DNA from: CALUTH01 sp964452495 | GTDB lineage: Bacteria; Cyanobacteriota; Vampirovibrionia; Gastranaerophilales; Gastranaerophilaceae | Length of the DNA stretch: 33,212 nucleotides | Assembly (NCBI GenBank): GCA_964452495.1 | Contig: CAYVMC010000023.1 | Coordinates: 1 to 33,212 of the forward strand | Reading direction: 5' to 3' | In this document: positions 8,521-16,378 of the stretch, in pieces | Numbering within the stretch: the first letter of the stretch is position 1 | How the letters are laid out: each line of letters opens with the position of its first letter | Notes under the pieces: model-generated | What the model was told of the DNA's origin: nothing | Seen by the model: the letters and a program-made list of their open reading frames with translations, nothing else | Databases searched by the model: none | Position numbers and translations under genes: made by a program

Positions 8521-8904
8521 TTAATCCCATATCACATTCTGAACAAGTTCAACCTCATTGCCATCCGGATCCTTCACAAATGCAATTATTGACCCCTTGC
8601 CATCCAAATCAAACGGCTCATATAAATACTCATACCCGAGTTTTTTAAGTTTTGCAGTAAATTCGTCAAAAGACTCCACTGCAAATGCAAAATGACCAAA
8701 TGCATTACCATTAGTGTAACCGCCTTCCGGTGTTTCATCATTATAAGTCAGTTCTAGCTGTGATCCGCATTCATCTTCCAGAAAATAAAGAGTACAGTCC
8801 TCGAGACGCTTTGTTCTCACCTGCTTCATATCAAAAAGCTGCCCGTAAAATCTGAGCGACTCTTCAAGATTTTTCACTCTTATCATAGTATGTAAAAATT
8901 TCAT
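8521..8904 (-). CDS. gloA: Lactoylglutathione lyase (glyoxalase I), VOC superfamily
   Basis: A 127-residue metalloenzyme isomerising the hemithioacetal of methylglyoxal and a thiol. Two beta-alpha-beta-beta-beta modules carry the four expected metal ligands: His5, Glu51 (QLELT), His71 (FGHFAF) and Glu119 (NEVEL). The spacing matches short, nickel-type bacterial GlxI. Whether this host makes glutathione is not shown, so another thiol could be the cofactor. A strong AGGAGG lies just upstream of the ATG, even though the start lies inside the end of the preceding glycosyltransferase gene (41-base overlap). Confidence 0.9.
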   Translation of the reverse strand: MKFLHTMIRVKNLEESLRFYGQLFDMKQVRTKRLEDCTLYFLEDECGSQLELTYNDETPEGGYTNGNAFGHFAFAVESFDEFTAKLKKLGYEYLYEPFDLDGKGSIIAFVKDPDGNEVELVQNVIWD

Positions 8905-10516
8905 TATTTTTCCTCCTGTATATTCTATGACTTATTCCATAATTAGTTTCAAATACTTTTTCATATTTTTCATTAATATAATTCATTATCCCTAAGGCAT
9001 AATCATTTCCAAAATAACTAAAATAATAAGAGTTTGTATTCCAACCTGATATAACTATATACTCAGGTTTATTTTCGTCTATCCTTTTTATTATATTATA
9101 CTCGCCAAATACCTCCACATACATAGGAATTACCGAATACAAGTAGTTATCAGTATCCCGTTGAGCAAGAAAATTCAGCATAGGTGCTTCGGGAAGACAC
9201 AAAACTTTATCATCCTGTTTAGTATTTTGTTTTAAATAATCATATACCTGCATAAAAGGTATTGCTTGAACTTTACCTGCATAAATATTACCATACGGTG
9301 TTGCTATCTTTCCTGTTTTTATACTTAATGTTGAAAGCCCGTAGATGAAAAAATACACTGTACATATAAATAAAACCTTTATATAGCTTTTTCTTAATTT
9401 GACAGGAAGCAGTATACAGCAAGTACATAGCATTAATCCTACAAAATACGTACCATAACTAAACAGCATTAAAGAGAAAAATACTTTTATAGATATAAAC
9501 AAAGAAGTCAGTGCCAGAACTTTTGCCCTGAAACCGAGCTTTTTAAACCTGAATATAAATAAAAACAATATAACAGAAGGAACAAAAACCCAGAACCTAT
9601 ATTGAAAGAAGTTTTCAATAATAATATATAAGAAAATTGCTACAGTAGTAAATTTAAAAATTTTAAACCAAAGTTTTTTACTTTCTATAAAGAATACAGA
9701 CGAAAAAAAACACAATGAAGAAGTCAATATTAACCCTATATGCTCAGGCGAGAAAGAAATCCCCGATATAGAATAAAAATACCACATTGTTTTTGATTTC
9801 ATTATCTCGCTTAAAATCACTAATTCTTTATTAAGATCATGTACCGTAACTCCTTGAACAAATAATGCTATTAGAGTCAACACAGGAAATAATAAGTATA
9901 ACAATACTATTTTAAGTACAGCTGCAAAACTTTTCAGCCTGTATATAGAAACTGCCAGAAGCGGAAGAACATACAAAATAAATTCATATTTAAACACAGC
10001 TGCCAAACCGCCAAACAAAGCTGCAAAATAATAATCCGACTTAGTTTTCCCTCTTAGCAAAAAATACAACGATGCAAGAACGGAAGAAAAACCATAAATC
10101 ATACCATACGAATATGGGAACATAAAATTAAATACGTTACCCGATATTCCGGATATTCCAATAACAAATAAAATAAGAATTAACGTACGGATTTTAGACA
10201 AAAAGAACCGTGATATTAAATACAACAGAGAAACAATTATTCCATAGTTTATAAAGGCCGCAAAATAAAGAACATTCAAATTAGGAGAAAATATTTTATA
10301 CAATATCGCATTAAAGTAGTATGCCCCGGGGGCATAAATATTAAATATATCACGATAAAGCACCTCTCCTTTTAACATCTGCCACGGAATATACGCTTCC
10401 CTTCCGCAATCTACATATGGAGAACCCATTTTTGCATAGGTTAAAACAAACAGCAATGTTATGGTTATCCATAAGGTAATTAATATGGTTTTATCATTAA
10501 TATAACTCTTCTTCAC
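8864..10516 (-). CDS. GT-C type membrane glycosyltransferase (ArnT/PMT-like)
   Basis: A 550-residue protein with about a dozen membrane segments, the first at residues 10-27. The first outside loop has YVDCGREAYIPWQ (Asp36, Arg39, Glu40) followed by LKGEVLYRDIFNIYAPGAYY. This is the acidic-loop pattern of GT-C enzymes, which use polyprenyl-phosphate sugars. A soluble C-terminal domain of ~130 residues (KQDDKVLCLPEAPMLNFL, ENKPEYIVISGWN) is typical. It should add a sugar to lipid, glycan or protein outside the membrane; the acceptor is unknown. The start codon is GTG with only a weak ribosome site. The gene is followed by gloA with overlap. Confidence 0.8.
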   Translation of the reverse strand: MKKSYINDKTILITLWITITLLFVLTYAKMGSPYVDCGREAYIPWQMLKGEVLYRDIFNIYAPGAYYFNAILYKIFSPNLNVLYFAAFINYGIIVSLLYLISRFFLSKIRTLILILFVIGISGISGNVFNFMFPYSYGMIYGFSSVLASLYFLLRGKTKSDYYFAALFGGLAAVFKYEFILYVLPLLAVSIYRLKSFAAVLKIVLLYLLFPVLTLIALFVQGVTVHDLNKELVILSEIMKSKTMWYFYSISGISFSPEHIGLILTSSLCFFSSVFFIESKKLWFKIFKFTTVAIFLYIIIENFFQYRFWVFVPSVILFLFIFRFKKLGFRAKVLALTSLFISIKVFFSLMLFSYGTYFVGLMLCTCCILLPVKLRKSYIKVLFICTVYFFIYGLSTLSIKTGKIATPYGNIYAGKVQAIPFMQVYDYLKQNTKQDDKVLCLPEAPMLNFLAQRDTDNYLYSVIPMYVEVFGEYNIIKRIDENKPEYIVISGWNTNSYYFSYFGNDYALGIMNYINEKYEKVFETNYGISHRIYRRKNNEIFTYYDKSEKS

Positions 10517-10610
10517 TTAAAAGATTGTAACAAAAGCGTTTATTATTAGCAATTTTTTTCAAGAAAAAAACTTTATATAAATACAAAAATATGTGTAAAG
10601 GTAAGTTAGT

Positions 10611-10982
10611 ATGTCAGATTACAGCGCCCTCGAAAAATTATATAAAAAAGGGATAATGGAGTTCAATCCTAAAGATTATATAAACGGAACGTCAAGTAAT
10701 GTTATTCCGGAGCCTAATAAAGAGATTTTTTTGCCGGACAACAGGTTTCATCGGGTAGACGGAAGCTATATAAGAGAGCAGATTGACCGTGATTTATTTG
10801 AGTCCTCATACAACAAAAACAAGAATAAATCTTCAAATAAAAATGCAGAAGAACGCAGAAAATCTTTGCCGGATAAATTAAAACAAATACTTACAAGTAA
10901 AATCACTGCAGGAATAGTTGGTACAACCGCTCTTATTTTATCCGGACGTTATATTCTGAAACTTCTTCACATAATCAAATAA
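10611..10982 (+). CDS. Unrecognised protein with C-terminal membrane anchor (123 aa)
   Basis: The first ~85 residues are polar, with Pro/Asn-rich and Lys/Asn/Ser-rich low-complexity parts (NKNKNKSSNKN). Residues ~99-121 (ITAGIVGTTALILSGRYILKLLH) form one hydrophobic segment, so the protein looks tail-anchored with its bulk in the cytoplasm. There is no signal peptide. The ATG has only a weak AAAGG-type site. It lies divergent to the GT-C gene and convergent with the next unknown gene. No family recognised. Confidence 0.55.
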   Translation: MSDYSALEKLYKKGIMEFNPKDYINGTSSNVIPEPNKEIFLPDNRFHRVDGSYIREQIDRDLFESSYNKNKNKSSNKNAEERRKSLPDKLKQILTSKITAGIVGTTALILSGRYILKLLHIIK

Positions 10983-11076
10983 TTATTTTCCTGTCACTTT
11001 TTTATATTAGCATCTCTCTGTATTCTTTCAGGGATAAAAAGTTTTTAAGTAAGTAATACAACCCGCAGAAAAGTAA

Positions 11077-11994
11077 TTATCCGGTTACTATACTTTTTGT
11101 TTTTATTTTGGCTCCTTTTTTATTTTCAACCCGCATCCCTAAGTCGTGTATTTGACTTTCGTCCGGTTTTCTCCCCTCTTTTTGAGATTTAATATATTTA
11201 TTATCTAAACCTTTACATCCAACCTGATAACCTGCGACCAACATTGCTAGCGGCACAAGCCTTGCAATACCCTGTATTATAGGACCATCTGATAAAAACG
11301 AAGCTGCAACACACAAATCATCCCAATGCATAAACATATCAGCCGGTTTTATTTTTCTTTCATCCTCTGCTCCCAGAGCTATTTTTTTCAAATAATTGGC
11401 AGATCTATTTCCAAGAACCATACCTACAGCAAGTCCGGCAAGGGTAAGAGCTACTTTAGGAAGTTTTGCTGCCCAGCGGGCTGCCGGATTTATATTCGGA
11501 GAGAAGGATTTTAAAATTTTCGTTTCTATTTTTGCACCTGTTCGTGCAGCAAGTCCGACAGTGAGTATTGGAACACAAGCATTACCGAATTGAATAATAG
11601 CTTCACCCGCTTTGGATTTAATTTCTGCTTTATTATTAGTAGAACGTCCATCTATTATTAAGCCGCCTGTAAAGCCGCCCAAAATAGAGCCGGCAGCCAT
11701 TGTTATAATCTCTTTTTCCTCAAACTTTGCCTGATACAAATAAGTATCTTTTATTTTGGTATTCATTATTTTTTTAGGATTTAATGAAAAGTTTTTCCAG
11801 GTAGCAGTTTTAGCAAGTAACGCAATAGCTCCTGCAACCCCTAGACCGGCAGATACGGCAACACCTGTCCTCTCACGCTTTGAAAGTTTTGCATCTACAG
11901 GTTTTTCTTTCTTTGGTACAGGATACAAAGTTCCAAAATTATCATTAGCCGAAATTTTCTTAAAAGGGGTATTACTTACATTCAGAGACATCAC
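11077..11994 (-). CDS. Unrecognised Ala/Gly-rich membrane-associated protein (305 aa)
   Basis: The polar N-terminus (about 45 residues) is followed by several moderately hydrophobic Ala/Gly-rich segments: near residues 46-62 (VAVSAGLGVAGAIALL), 97-113, 135-150, 180-200 and 235-255. Lysine-rich loops separate them, and the tail is basic. The Gly-zipper-like segments (GSILGGFTGGLI, LAGLAVGMVLGN) could insert in or line a membrane. GTG at 11994 and ATG at 11991 are adjacent alternative starts with AAGGTGAG upstream. A promoter precedes it within the end of the neighbouring gene. I recognise no family. Confidence 0.6.
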   Translation of the reverse strand: MMSLNVSNTPFKKISANDNFGTLYPVPKKEKPVDAKLSKRERTGVAVSAGLGVAGAIALLAKTATWKNFSLNPKKIMNTKIKDTYLYQAKFEEKEIITMAAGSILGGFTGGLIIDGRSTNNKAEIKSKAGEAIIQFGNACVPILTVGLAARTGAKIETKILKSFSPNINPAARWAAKLPKVALTLAGLAVGMVLGNRSANYLKKIALGAEDERKIKPADMFMHWDDLCVAASFLSDGPIIQGIARLVPLAMLVAGYQVGCKGLDNKYIKSQKEGRKPDESQIHDLGMRVENKKGAKIKTKSIVTG

Positions 11995-12048
11995 TATTTC
12001 TCACCTTCCTGTCTCCTTAAAAACTACTCAAGATTATTTTTTGCTACA

Positions 12049-12078
12049 ATTATACAAAAATGTTACGTTTATTAACAA
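12049..12078 (-). promoter_or_regulatory. Promoter for the 305-aa unknown gene
   Basis: Minus strand TTGTTA (12073-12078), 18-base spacer, perfect TATAAT (12049-12054). The start codon is about 55 bases downstream. The -35 overlaps the stop region of the upstream gene. Confidence 0.6.
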
Positions 12079-12551
12079 ACTCTTGAATAAAATTTGGTTA
12101 TTTCTTCAAAATAGCGTTCTAAAGCCTTATACCCGTTGTAAACTTCATTTGTTATACCGGAATAACGACTTGCAACAATATACTTAAGCTCTTTTGCCCG
12201 TATTTGTATTAAAGTATCAGCATCTTTTCTCAATGCAGGATTATTAGACGTTGACCATTTTTTCAAATACATCAACTCATCATTAATTTGCTTAATTGTA
12301 GAATACTCTAGGGTATTAAAATCATACTTTTTAAGCAGCGCAACTTCAGCATTAGTTATTCTGCTCTGTATCGCCTGAAATTTATATATACGTTTTATTA
12401 TAACATAATTATCAGCTACTCTTCTGTGAGAATAAGGAACGGCACTCTTTGCCAGCAGTGCTGAAGTTGACAAAGATGTAAACATATCCTGTTCATTTGA
12501 AAATGTACTCTTTATCGGATTTATAGTTTCCAGTTTTTTATTCTCTGTCAT
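12072..12551 (-). CDS. Unrecognised helical protein (159 aa)
   Basis: Charged, helix-rich and without a signal peptide or clear membrane span. The body (NYVIIKRIYKFQAIQS, NDELMYLKKW, QIRAKELKYIVA, YKALERYFEEITKF) looks like a small helical bundle. I chose the ATG at 12551. A GTG seven codons upstream would lie before the expected transcription start, and the GGAG/GGGG stretch ahead of 12551 fits a ribosome site. Gene order suggests a separate transcript from the 305-aa gene, which has its own promoter. Function unknown. Confidence 0.55.
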   Translation of the reverse strand: MTENKKLETINPIKSTFSNEQDMFTSLSTSALLAKSAVPYSHRRVADNYVIIKRIYKFQAIQSRITNAEVALLKKYDFNTLEYSTIKQINDELMYLKKWSTSNNPALRKDADTLIQIRAKELKYIVASRYSGITNEVYNGYKALERYFEEITKFYSRVC

Positions 12552-12574
12552 AATAATACCCCATCTCCACACTT

Positions 12575-12603
12575 ATAATAACCTAATAATATAAGATTGT
12601 CAT
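12575..12603 (-). promoter_or_regulatory. Promoter for the 159-aa unknown gene
   Basis: Minus strand ATGACA (12598-12603), exact 17-base spacer, TATTAT (12575-12580). The predicted start near 12568 supports ATG at 12551 as the translation start. Confidence 0.6.
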
Positions 12604-12664
12604 CGGTATGTATATAAATTGTTACATTTTAACTCATACAGCATTATCAATACTTTTAAGCCTA

Positions 12665-12685
12665 TTTGTTAAGATTTGTAACAAA
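12665..12685. repeat. Inverted repeat upstream of the 149-aa unknown gene
   Basis: TTTGTTA and TAACAAA arms of 7 bases with a 7-base spacer, between divergent genes. It could be a regulator site; no regulator can be named. Confidence 0.3.
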
Positions 12686-12715
12686 TATACACCTTTGTGA
12701 AATTAGATATTTTTT

Positions 12716-12738
12716 AAATACTTTATATATACGTAAGA
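12716..12738 (+). promoter_or_regulatory. 23-nt promoter-like motif shared with a minus-strand site at 26047-26069
   Basis: AAATACTTTATATATA followed by CGTAAGA lies 21 bases ahead of the next ATG. The same 23 bases with a single C/T difference occur on the minus strand near tRNA-Arg, also about 20 bases before a small frame. The TATATA core could be a -10 element; no good -35 is seen. Confidence 0.4.
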
Positions 12739-12759
12739 TGAACCAAGAGGATTAAAAAG

Positions 12760-13209
12760 ATGGCAAACACAGCAGCATTATTATCAAATTTATTAAATTG
12801 TAAAGCTGATTATAACTTTGCAGTTCTTCAACAAACATTGTGGGCTTCAAAACAAGAGGCTAACGCTTCCAAATTAGCGGCTCAACAATCTGCCGAAGAA
12901 AAATGGTTAGCTGCTTATGACTCTGCTTATGATCAAGGTTACTATGGTGAAGACGGTAAGAGCATCACAGCAAAAGGTATAACCGTTTCAACCGGTTCTA
13001 AAAGTGAGGCTTTATTCTCCGCTTATGCAAATGCTAAAGTATCAAACTACAACGCATCTGCTCTGGAGGAATATTCTGATCTCGATACTGAATACGATTT
13101 AATGGTAACCACGTATGATGCTATGGTTGAGGAACTGAGCGCAATGATTGAAAGTTACAACGAATCAGTTTCTAATAGCGCACAAGATACAGGCTTACTC
13201 GGAGGTTAA
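12760..13209 (+). CDS. Unrecognised Ala/Ser/Tyr-rich acidic protein (149 aa)
   Basis: GAGG stands about 12 bases before the ATG. The protein is acidic and rich in Ala, Ser and Tyr. It has no cleavable signal peptide or membrane span. The N-terminal half (NFAVLQQTLWASKQEANASKLA) and C-terminal half (YDLMVTTYDAMVEELSAMIE) look like long helices separated by a Gly/Thr-rich turn region (DQGYYGEDGKSITAKG). The composition and helix-loop-helix layout resemble substrates exported by flagellar or type III systems, and a flagellar operon lies next to it, but this is only inference. Its TAA overlaps the TAA of convergent folD by 3 bases. Confidence 0.65.
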   Translation: MANTAALLSNLLNCKADYNFAVLQQTLWASKQEANASKLAAQQSAEEKWLAAYDSAYDQGYYGEDGKSITAKGITVSTGSKSEALFSAYANAKVSNYNASALEEYSDLDTEYDLMVTTYDAMVEELSAMIESYNESVSNSAQDTGLLGG

Positions 13210-14021
13210 TATTTAACAAGATTATACATCAGGGAGGCAATGGTCATCGGTCCAACCCCTCCAGGAACCGGAGTTATATATTCCACCAACGGTTCTACAG
13301 CTTCAAAATCAACATCTCCGGTCAAATTGCCGTTAGAATCTCTATATATTCCAACGTCAATAATAACAGATTTACTTTTAACCATCTTACATCTTACAAT
13401 TTTTTTTCCAACCGCAGAAACCACAATATCTGCGGTTTTTATTATTTCTTCTAAATTTGATGTTTTAGAATGGCATAGAGTTACCGTTGCATTACGTCTT
13501 AACAACATCTGTGCCATCGGCTTCCCGACAATATTAGAACGACCTACAACAACTGCATGTTTCCCCTCAACTGTAATATTATACGCATCCAATAGCATCA
13601 ATACTCCCTGCGGAGTTGCAGGATAAAAATAAGGCTCCATGCCTGTCATTAAACGCCCCGCATTTTCCGGCGTAAAACAATCTACATCTTTTCTCGGAGA
13701 TATTGCACAAATTACTTTTTCTTTTGATATATGTTCAGGCAAAGGCAATTGTACAAGAATTGCCGTGACCTCCGGATTATTATTTAATTCATCAATCTTA
13801 TCCAAAATAATTTGTTCTTCAACTGTAGAAGGATACTCAAAAATATCCGTCTTGACCCCGATATATTCGGCTTTCTTTTTTTTATTTCTTACGTAAACAT
13901 GTGATGCAGGATTATCTCCGACCAGAATAACTGCAAGATACGGCTTTTTACCATTTCTTGAAAGTTCCTCTTTTAAGTCTTCAATAATTTTTTTTGAAAC
14001 AGCCTTGCCGTCTAAAATCAC
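13206..14021 (-). CDS. folD: Bifunctional methylene-THF dehydrogenase/methenyl-THF cyclohydrolase
   Basis: A 271-residue enzyme interconverting 5,10-methylene-, methenyl- and 10-formyl-tetrahydrofolate. The active-site YVxxK motif is at Tyr43-Lys47, followed by ILVQLPLPEH, the folate-binding PATPQG, the nucleotide-binding GRSNIVGKP and PVPGGVGPMT near the end. It is slightly shorter than the usual 280-290 residues but has all blocks. The GTG start overlaps the preceding stop as GTGA, with GGAGGGG just upstream, so its translation is coupled to the CooC-like gene. It is the last gene of the flagellar operon. Confidence 0.95.
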   Translation of the reverse strand: MILDGKAVSKKIIEDLKEELSRNGKKPYLAVILVGDNPASHVYVRNKKKKAEYIGVKTDIFEYPSTVEEQIILDKIDELNNNPEVTAILVQLPLPEHISKEKVICAISPRKDVDCFTPENAGRLMTGMEPYFYPATPQGVLMLLDAYNITVEGKHAVVVGRSNIVGKPMAQMLLRRNATVTLCHSKTSNLEEIIKTADIVVSAVGKKIVRCKMVKSKSVIIDVGIYRDSNGNLTGDVDFEAVEPLVEYITPVPGGVGPMTIASLMYNLVKY

Positions 14022-14770
14022 GACCCCTCCTGCGGCAGATTAAGCCTGAAATAAAACTGTTTTATTGCATCAACAACTTTTTCGGAGTCCCGTGTCATTG
14101 GATTTTGCGATATATTTTCATCAAAAGGAATCACACCTAATATGTCAATATCAAATTCTTTTGCCATATTATAAACTGACGGCATATTTGCATTTGCAAC
14201 TTTATTAAGTATAACACCAAGCTGCCCCCCTGCAGCGTATTTAGCACTAAATTCTTCTATACGTTTAACAAGATTAAGAGAATCCACCTCAGGATTTGCA
14301 ATAACCAATGTGAGGTCTATATCTGTATCTACCAGCTGATTTAAATACTTTAAATCAAATTCACAATCAAAAATAACAAAATCATATCTTTCAAAAAGTT
14401 TGAGACATGCATCATTTATCTGACCGGTAATAGGGCATCTACAGTCTTTGGAGCCGACAAACCACGAAACAATTATATCCACATTTGGAGACAAGCTTAC
14501 AATAATATCCTCCATAGCCCATTCAACATATTCCTGCTTGGTCATATGCTGTGGTATTCCCGTGTTATATTCGTGCTTACCGCTCCTTATACCATAAATT
14601 GTATTCCTGATATCAAGCCCGAATGTATGTCCCAACTCGCTTGTTAAATCATTGTCAAATAACAATACAGATTTGTCAGGGAAATATTCCTGTATAACTT
14701 TCAAAAACCCCTTAGTAATTGTCGTTTTGCCGCTGCCGCTTTTACCGGTAATCGCTATTTTTGTTGTCAA
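14018..14770 (-). CDS. CooC-like P-loop ATPase (nickel-insertion accessory type)
   Basis: A 250-residue MinD/ParA-superfamily ATPase. The deviant Walker A is GKSGSGKTT (residues 9-17), with the signature Lys10 and P-loop Lys15. CPITGQ is preceded by Cys110-Arg-Cys112. That CxC sits almost exactly where CooC proteins carry their metal-binding CxC at the dimer interface (Cys112/Cys114 in Carboxydothermus CooC1). FVIFDCEFDL resembles the Walker B region and LGVILNKV the base-recognition Asn. CooC loads nickel into CO dehydrogenase; no such enzyme is in the window. The gene lies between fliN and folD, reading the same way, and starts at TTG with GAGG upstream. A flagellar FlhG-type role is the alternative, but FlhG proteins lack the CxC. 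Confidence 0.75.
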   Translation of the reverse strand: MTTKIAITGKSGSGKTTITKGFLKVIQEYFPDKSVLLFDNDLTSELGHTFGLDIRNTIYGIRSGKHEYNTGIPQHMTKQEYVEWAMEDIIVSLSPNVDIIVSWFVGSKDCRCPITGQINDACLKLFERYDFVIFDCEFDLKYLNQLVDTDIDLTLVIANPEVDSLNLVKRIEEFSAKYAAGGQLGVILNKVANANMPSVYNMAKEFDIDILGVIPFDENISQNPMTRDSEKVVDAIKQFYFRLNLPQEGS

Positions 14771-14789
14771 AAGTTACCTCTTTCTACTG

Positions 14790-15353
14790 CTATTGAAGTG
14801 TCTCATGCGGTAAATGAGTAAATGTATCTATACGCTTGATAGGTTGCGTTATATGAGTTATTCTCAGACCAAAATTATCCTCAATTACAACAACTTCACC
14901 ATGGGCAATAAGCTTACCGTTAGCATATAACTCTACTGGTTCGCCGGCTGCTTTGTCAAGAGTAACAACAGAACCTTTTGTCAATTCCAAAACCTTTTTT
15001 ATAGGAAGCTCTGTTTTACCAAGTTCTACCGTTAATTGAAGTTTTACATCTAACAAAATACCTAGGTTTTGATTAGCAAGTCCTTGAGCAGAATCCAAAT
15101 CTTCAAAAGAGGCAAATTTGACAGGCTGTGCTGTTATAGTAGCATCACCGGTCGATTCTCCCGAATGTTCTTGCAGATGCGATGTTTCCTCATGGATTTT
15201 ATCTTCTGCGTCCGTGCGCTGAATATTATCAACACCTTCACCTGTCAATGTTGACATGTCTTCAAAATTAAAATCCCCACCGGTACTTTCATTGGTTTTA
15301 TCCGGCTCTTCTGGAATATTATTCATAGGATTTTCATCATCTATATTTGGCAT
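14790..15353 (-). CDS. fliN: Flagellar motor switch protein FliN
   Basis: A 187-residue cytoplasmic C-ring protein. The C-terminal SpoA domain (about residues 98-178) has the expected NLGILLDVKLQLTVELGKTE, KVLELTKGSVVTLDK, VELYANGKLIAHGEVVVI and FGLRITHI. The N-terminal ~90 residues are an acidic, Ser/Thr/Glu-rich, probably disordered extension absent from short FliN proteins. No CheC-type phosphatase domain like that of FliY is present. The gene follows fliM by 10 bases. Confidence 0.93.
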   Translation of the reverse strand: MPNIDDENPMNNIPEEPDKTNESTGGDFNFEDMSTLTGEGVDNIQRTDAEDKIHEETSHLQEHSGESTGDATITAQPVKFASFEDLDSAQGLANQNLGILLDVKLQLTVELGKTELPIKKVLELTKGSVVTLDKAAGEPVELYANGKLIAHGEVVVIEDNFGLRITHITQPIKRIDTFTHLPHETLQ

Positions 15354-15363
15354 TTAAACTCCT

Positions 15364-16365
15364 TTACACATATTTCCTTAACAATTCCTGCATCTCATCA
15401 TAAACATCAGTTATTTTAACACAAATATTATTTTTTATAGTTCCCGGTCGGGCAAAGAACTTTTTCTTGCCATTTACCTGTACAATCAAGTCATCACTTA
15501 CTTTATTATCCAGCTTTATAATGTCTCCAACATTTAACTGTAAAAAATCTTCCATTGTAATATCACAACTTCCAAACTGGACACGTACATCTACCGGAGA
15601 AGTATTAAGCTTTGTAATCATTTTTTGGCGCTCTTCATTTGTTGCTACAAGACCTTTAACCTGAAATATGTGTTGCGCAGATAAATGACTCAGCACAGAC
15701 TCCAAAACAGAATATGCAAGACAAAGGCTAAACAGACCGTAATGTTTACCGCCAATTTGTACTTCAAAAGTCAACAGTGCAACAATTTCACCGGAAGTTG
15801 CAACCTGTATTGACTGATAACCATCATCAAGACTTATAAATTTACAATTTACAGGTATTATTGTATTCCATGAATCTTTTAAAGTATTAATAATTACATT
15901 GATAATTTTCTTTGCCAGTGCCTTTTCTACATCAGTAAGTTCTTTATTTTTACCCTCAAAAGTACCGTTGCCTCCAAGCATACGATCAACTATAGAAAAC
16001 ATTACTTCAAAACTTATACCGAGAAGTATCTGCCCCGGTAAAGGTTCAAATTCAAAAACACCTACAGTAATTGGCGAAGGCATTGAACGAACAAATTCTT
16101 CGTATGTCAATTGATCAACAGATACTGTTTCAATATCAATTTTCATCCGTAAATAACCTGTTAAAATCAGAGAAATCTGTTTTGAAAACTCCCGGTGAAT
16201 ATCTCTTAAAGCCTTCAGATTATCTTTTGAAAACTTATCAGGCCGCCTAAAATTATACAGCTTATAACTGCGGAAAGAAGAATCCTGAACCATGGCTTCA
16301 AGATCATTAATATCCTGCATCAATATACTATTTTTTTCTGTATCACCGTCTATATGTTTTGCCAT
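15364..16365 (-). CDS. fliM: Flagellar motor switch protein FliM
   Basis: A 333-residue C-ring protein linking chemotaxis signals to rotor direction. The middle CheC-like domain includes RMLGGNG (the GGxG motif that contacts FliG), and the C-terminal SpoA domain runs from about residue 255 (VDVRVQFGSCDITMEDFLQL, VGDIIKLD). The N-terminal CheY-binding peptide, normally near LSQDEIDALL, is replaced by ILMQDINDLEAMV at residues 14-26. It starts later and loses the classic pattern. CheY binding may therefore be altered. It sits between fliL and fliN with 13- and 10-base gaps. Confidence 0.94.
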   Translation of the reverse strand: MAKHIDGDTEKNSILMQDINDLEAMVQDSSFRSYKLYNFRRPDKFSKDNLKALRDIHREFSKQISLILTGYLRMKIDIETVSVDQLTYEEFVRSMPSPITVGVFEFEPLPGQILLGISFEVMFSIVDRMLGGNGTFEGKNKELTDVEKALAKKIINVIINTLKDSWNTIIPVNCKFISLDDGYQSIQVATSGEIVALLTFEVQIGGKHYGLFSLCLAYSVLESVLSHLSAQHIFQVKGLVATNEERQKMITKLNTSPVDVRVQFGSCDITMEDFLQLNVGDIIKLDNKVSDDLIVQVNGKKKFFARPGTIKNNICVKITDVYDEMQELLRKYV

Positions 16366-16378
16366 TATCTGCCTTATA

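Noticed and set aside
13240..13896. Two + strand frames opposite folD
   Set aside because: They are antisense to a complete folD with all motifs and have no ribosome sites.
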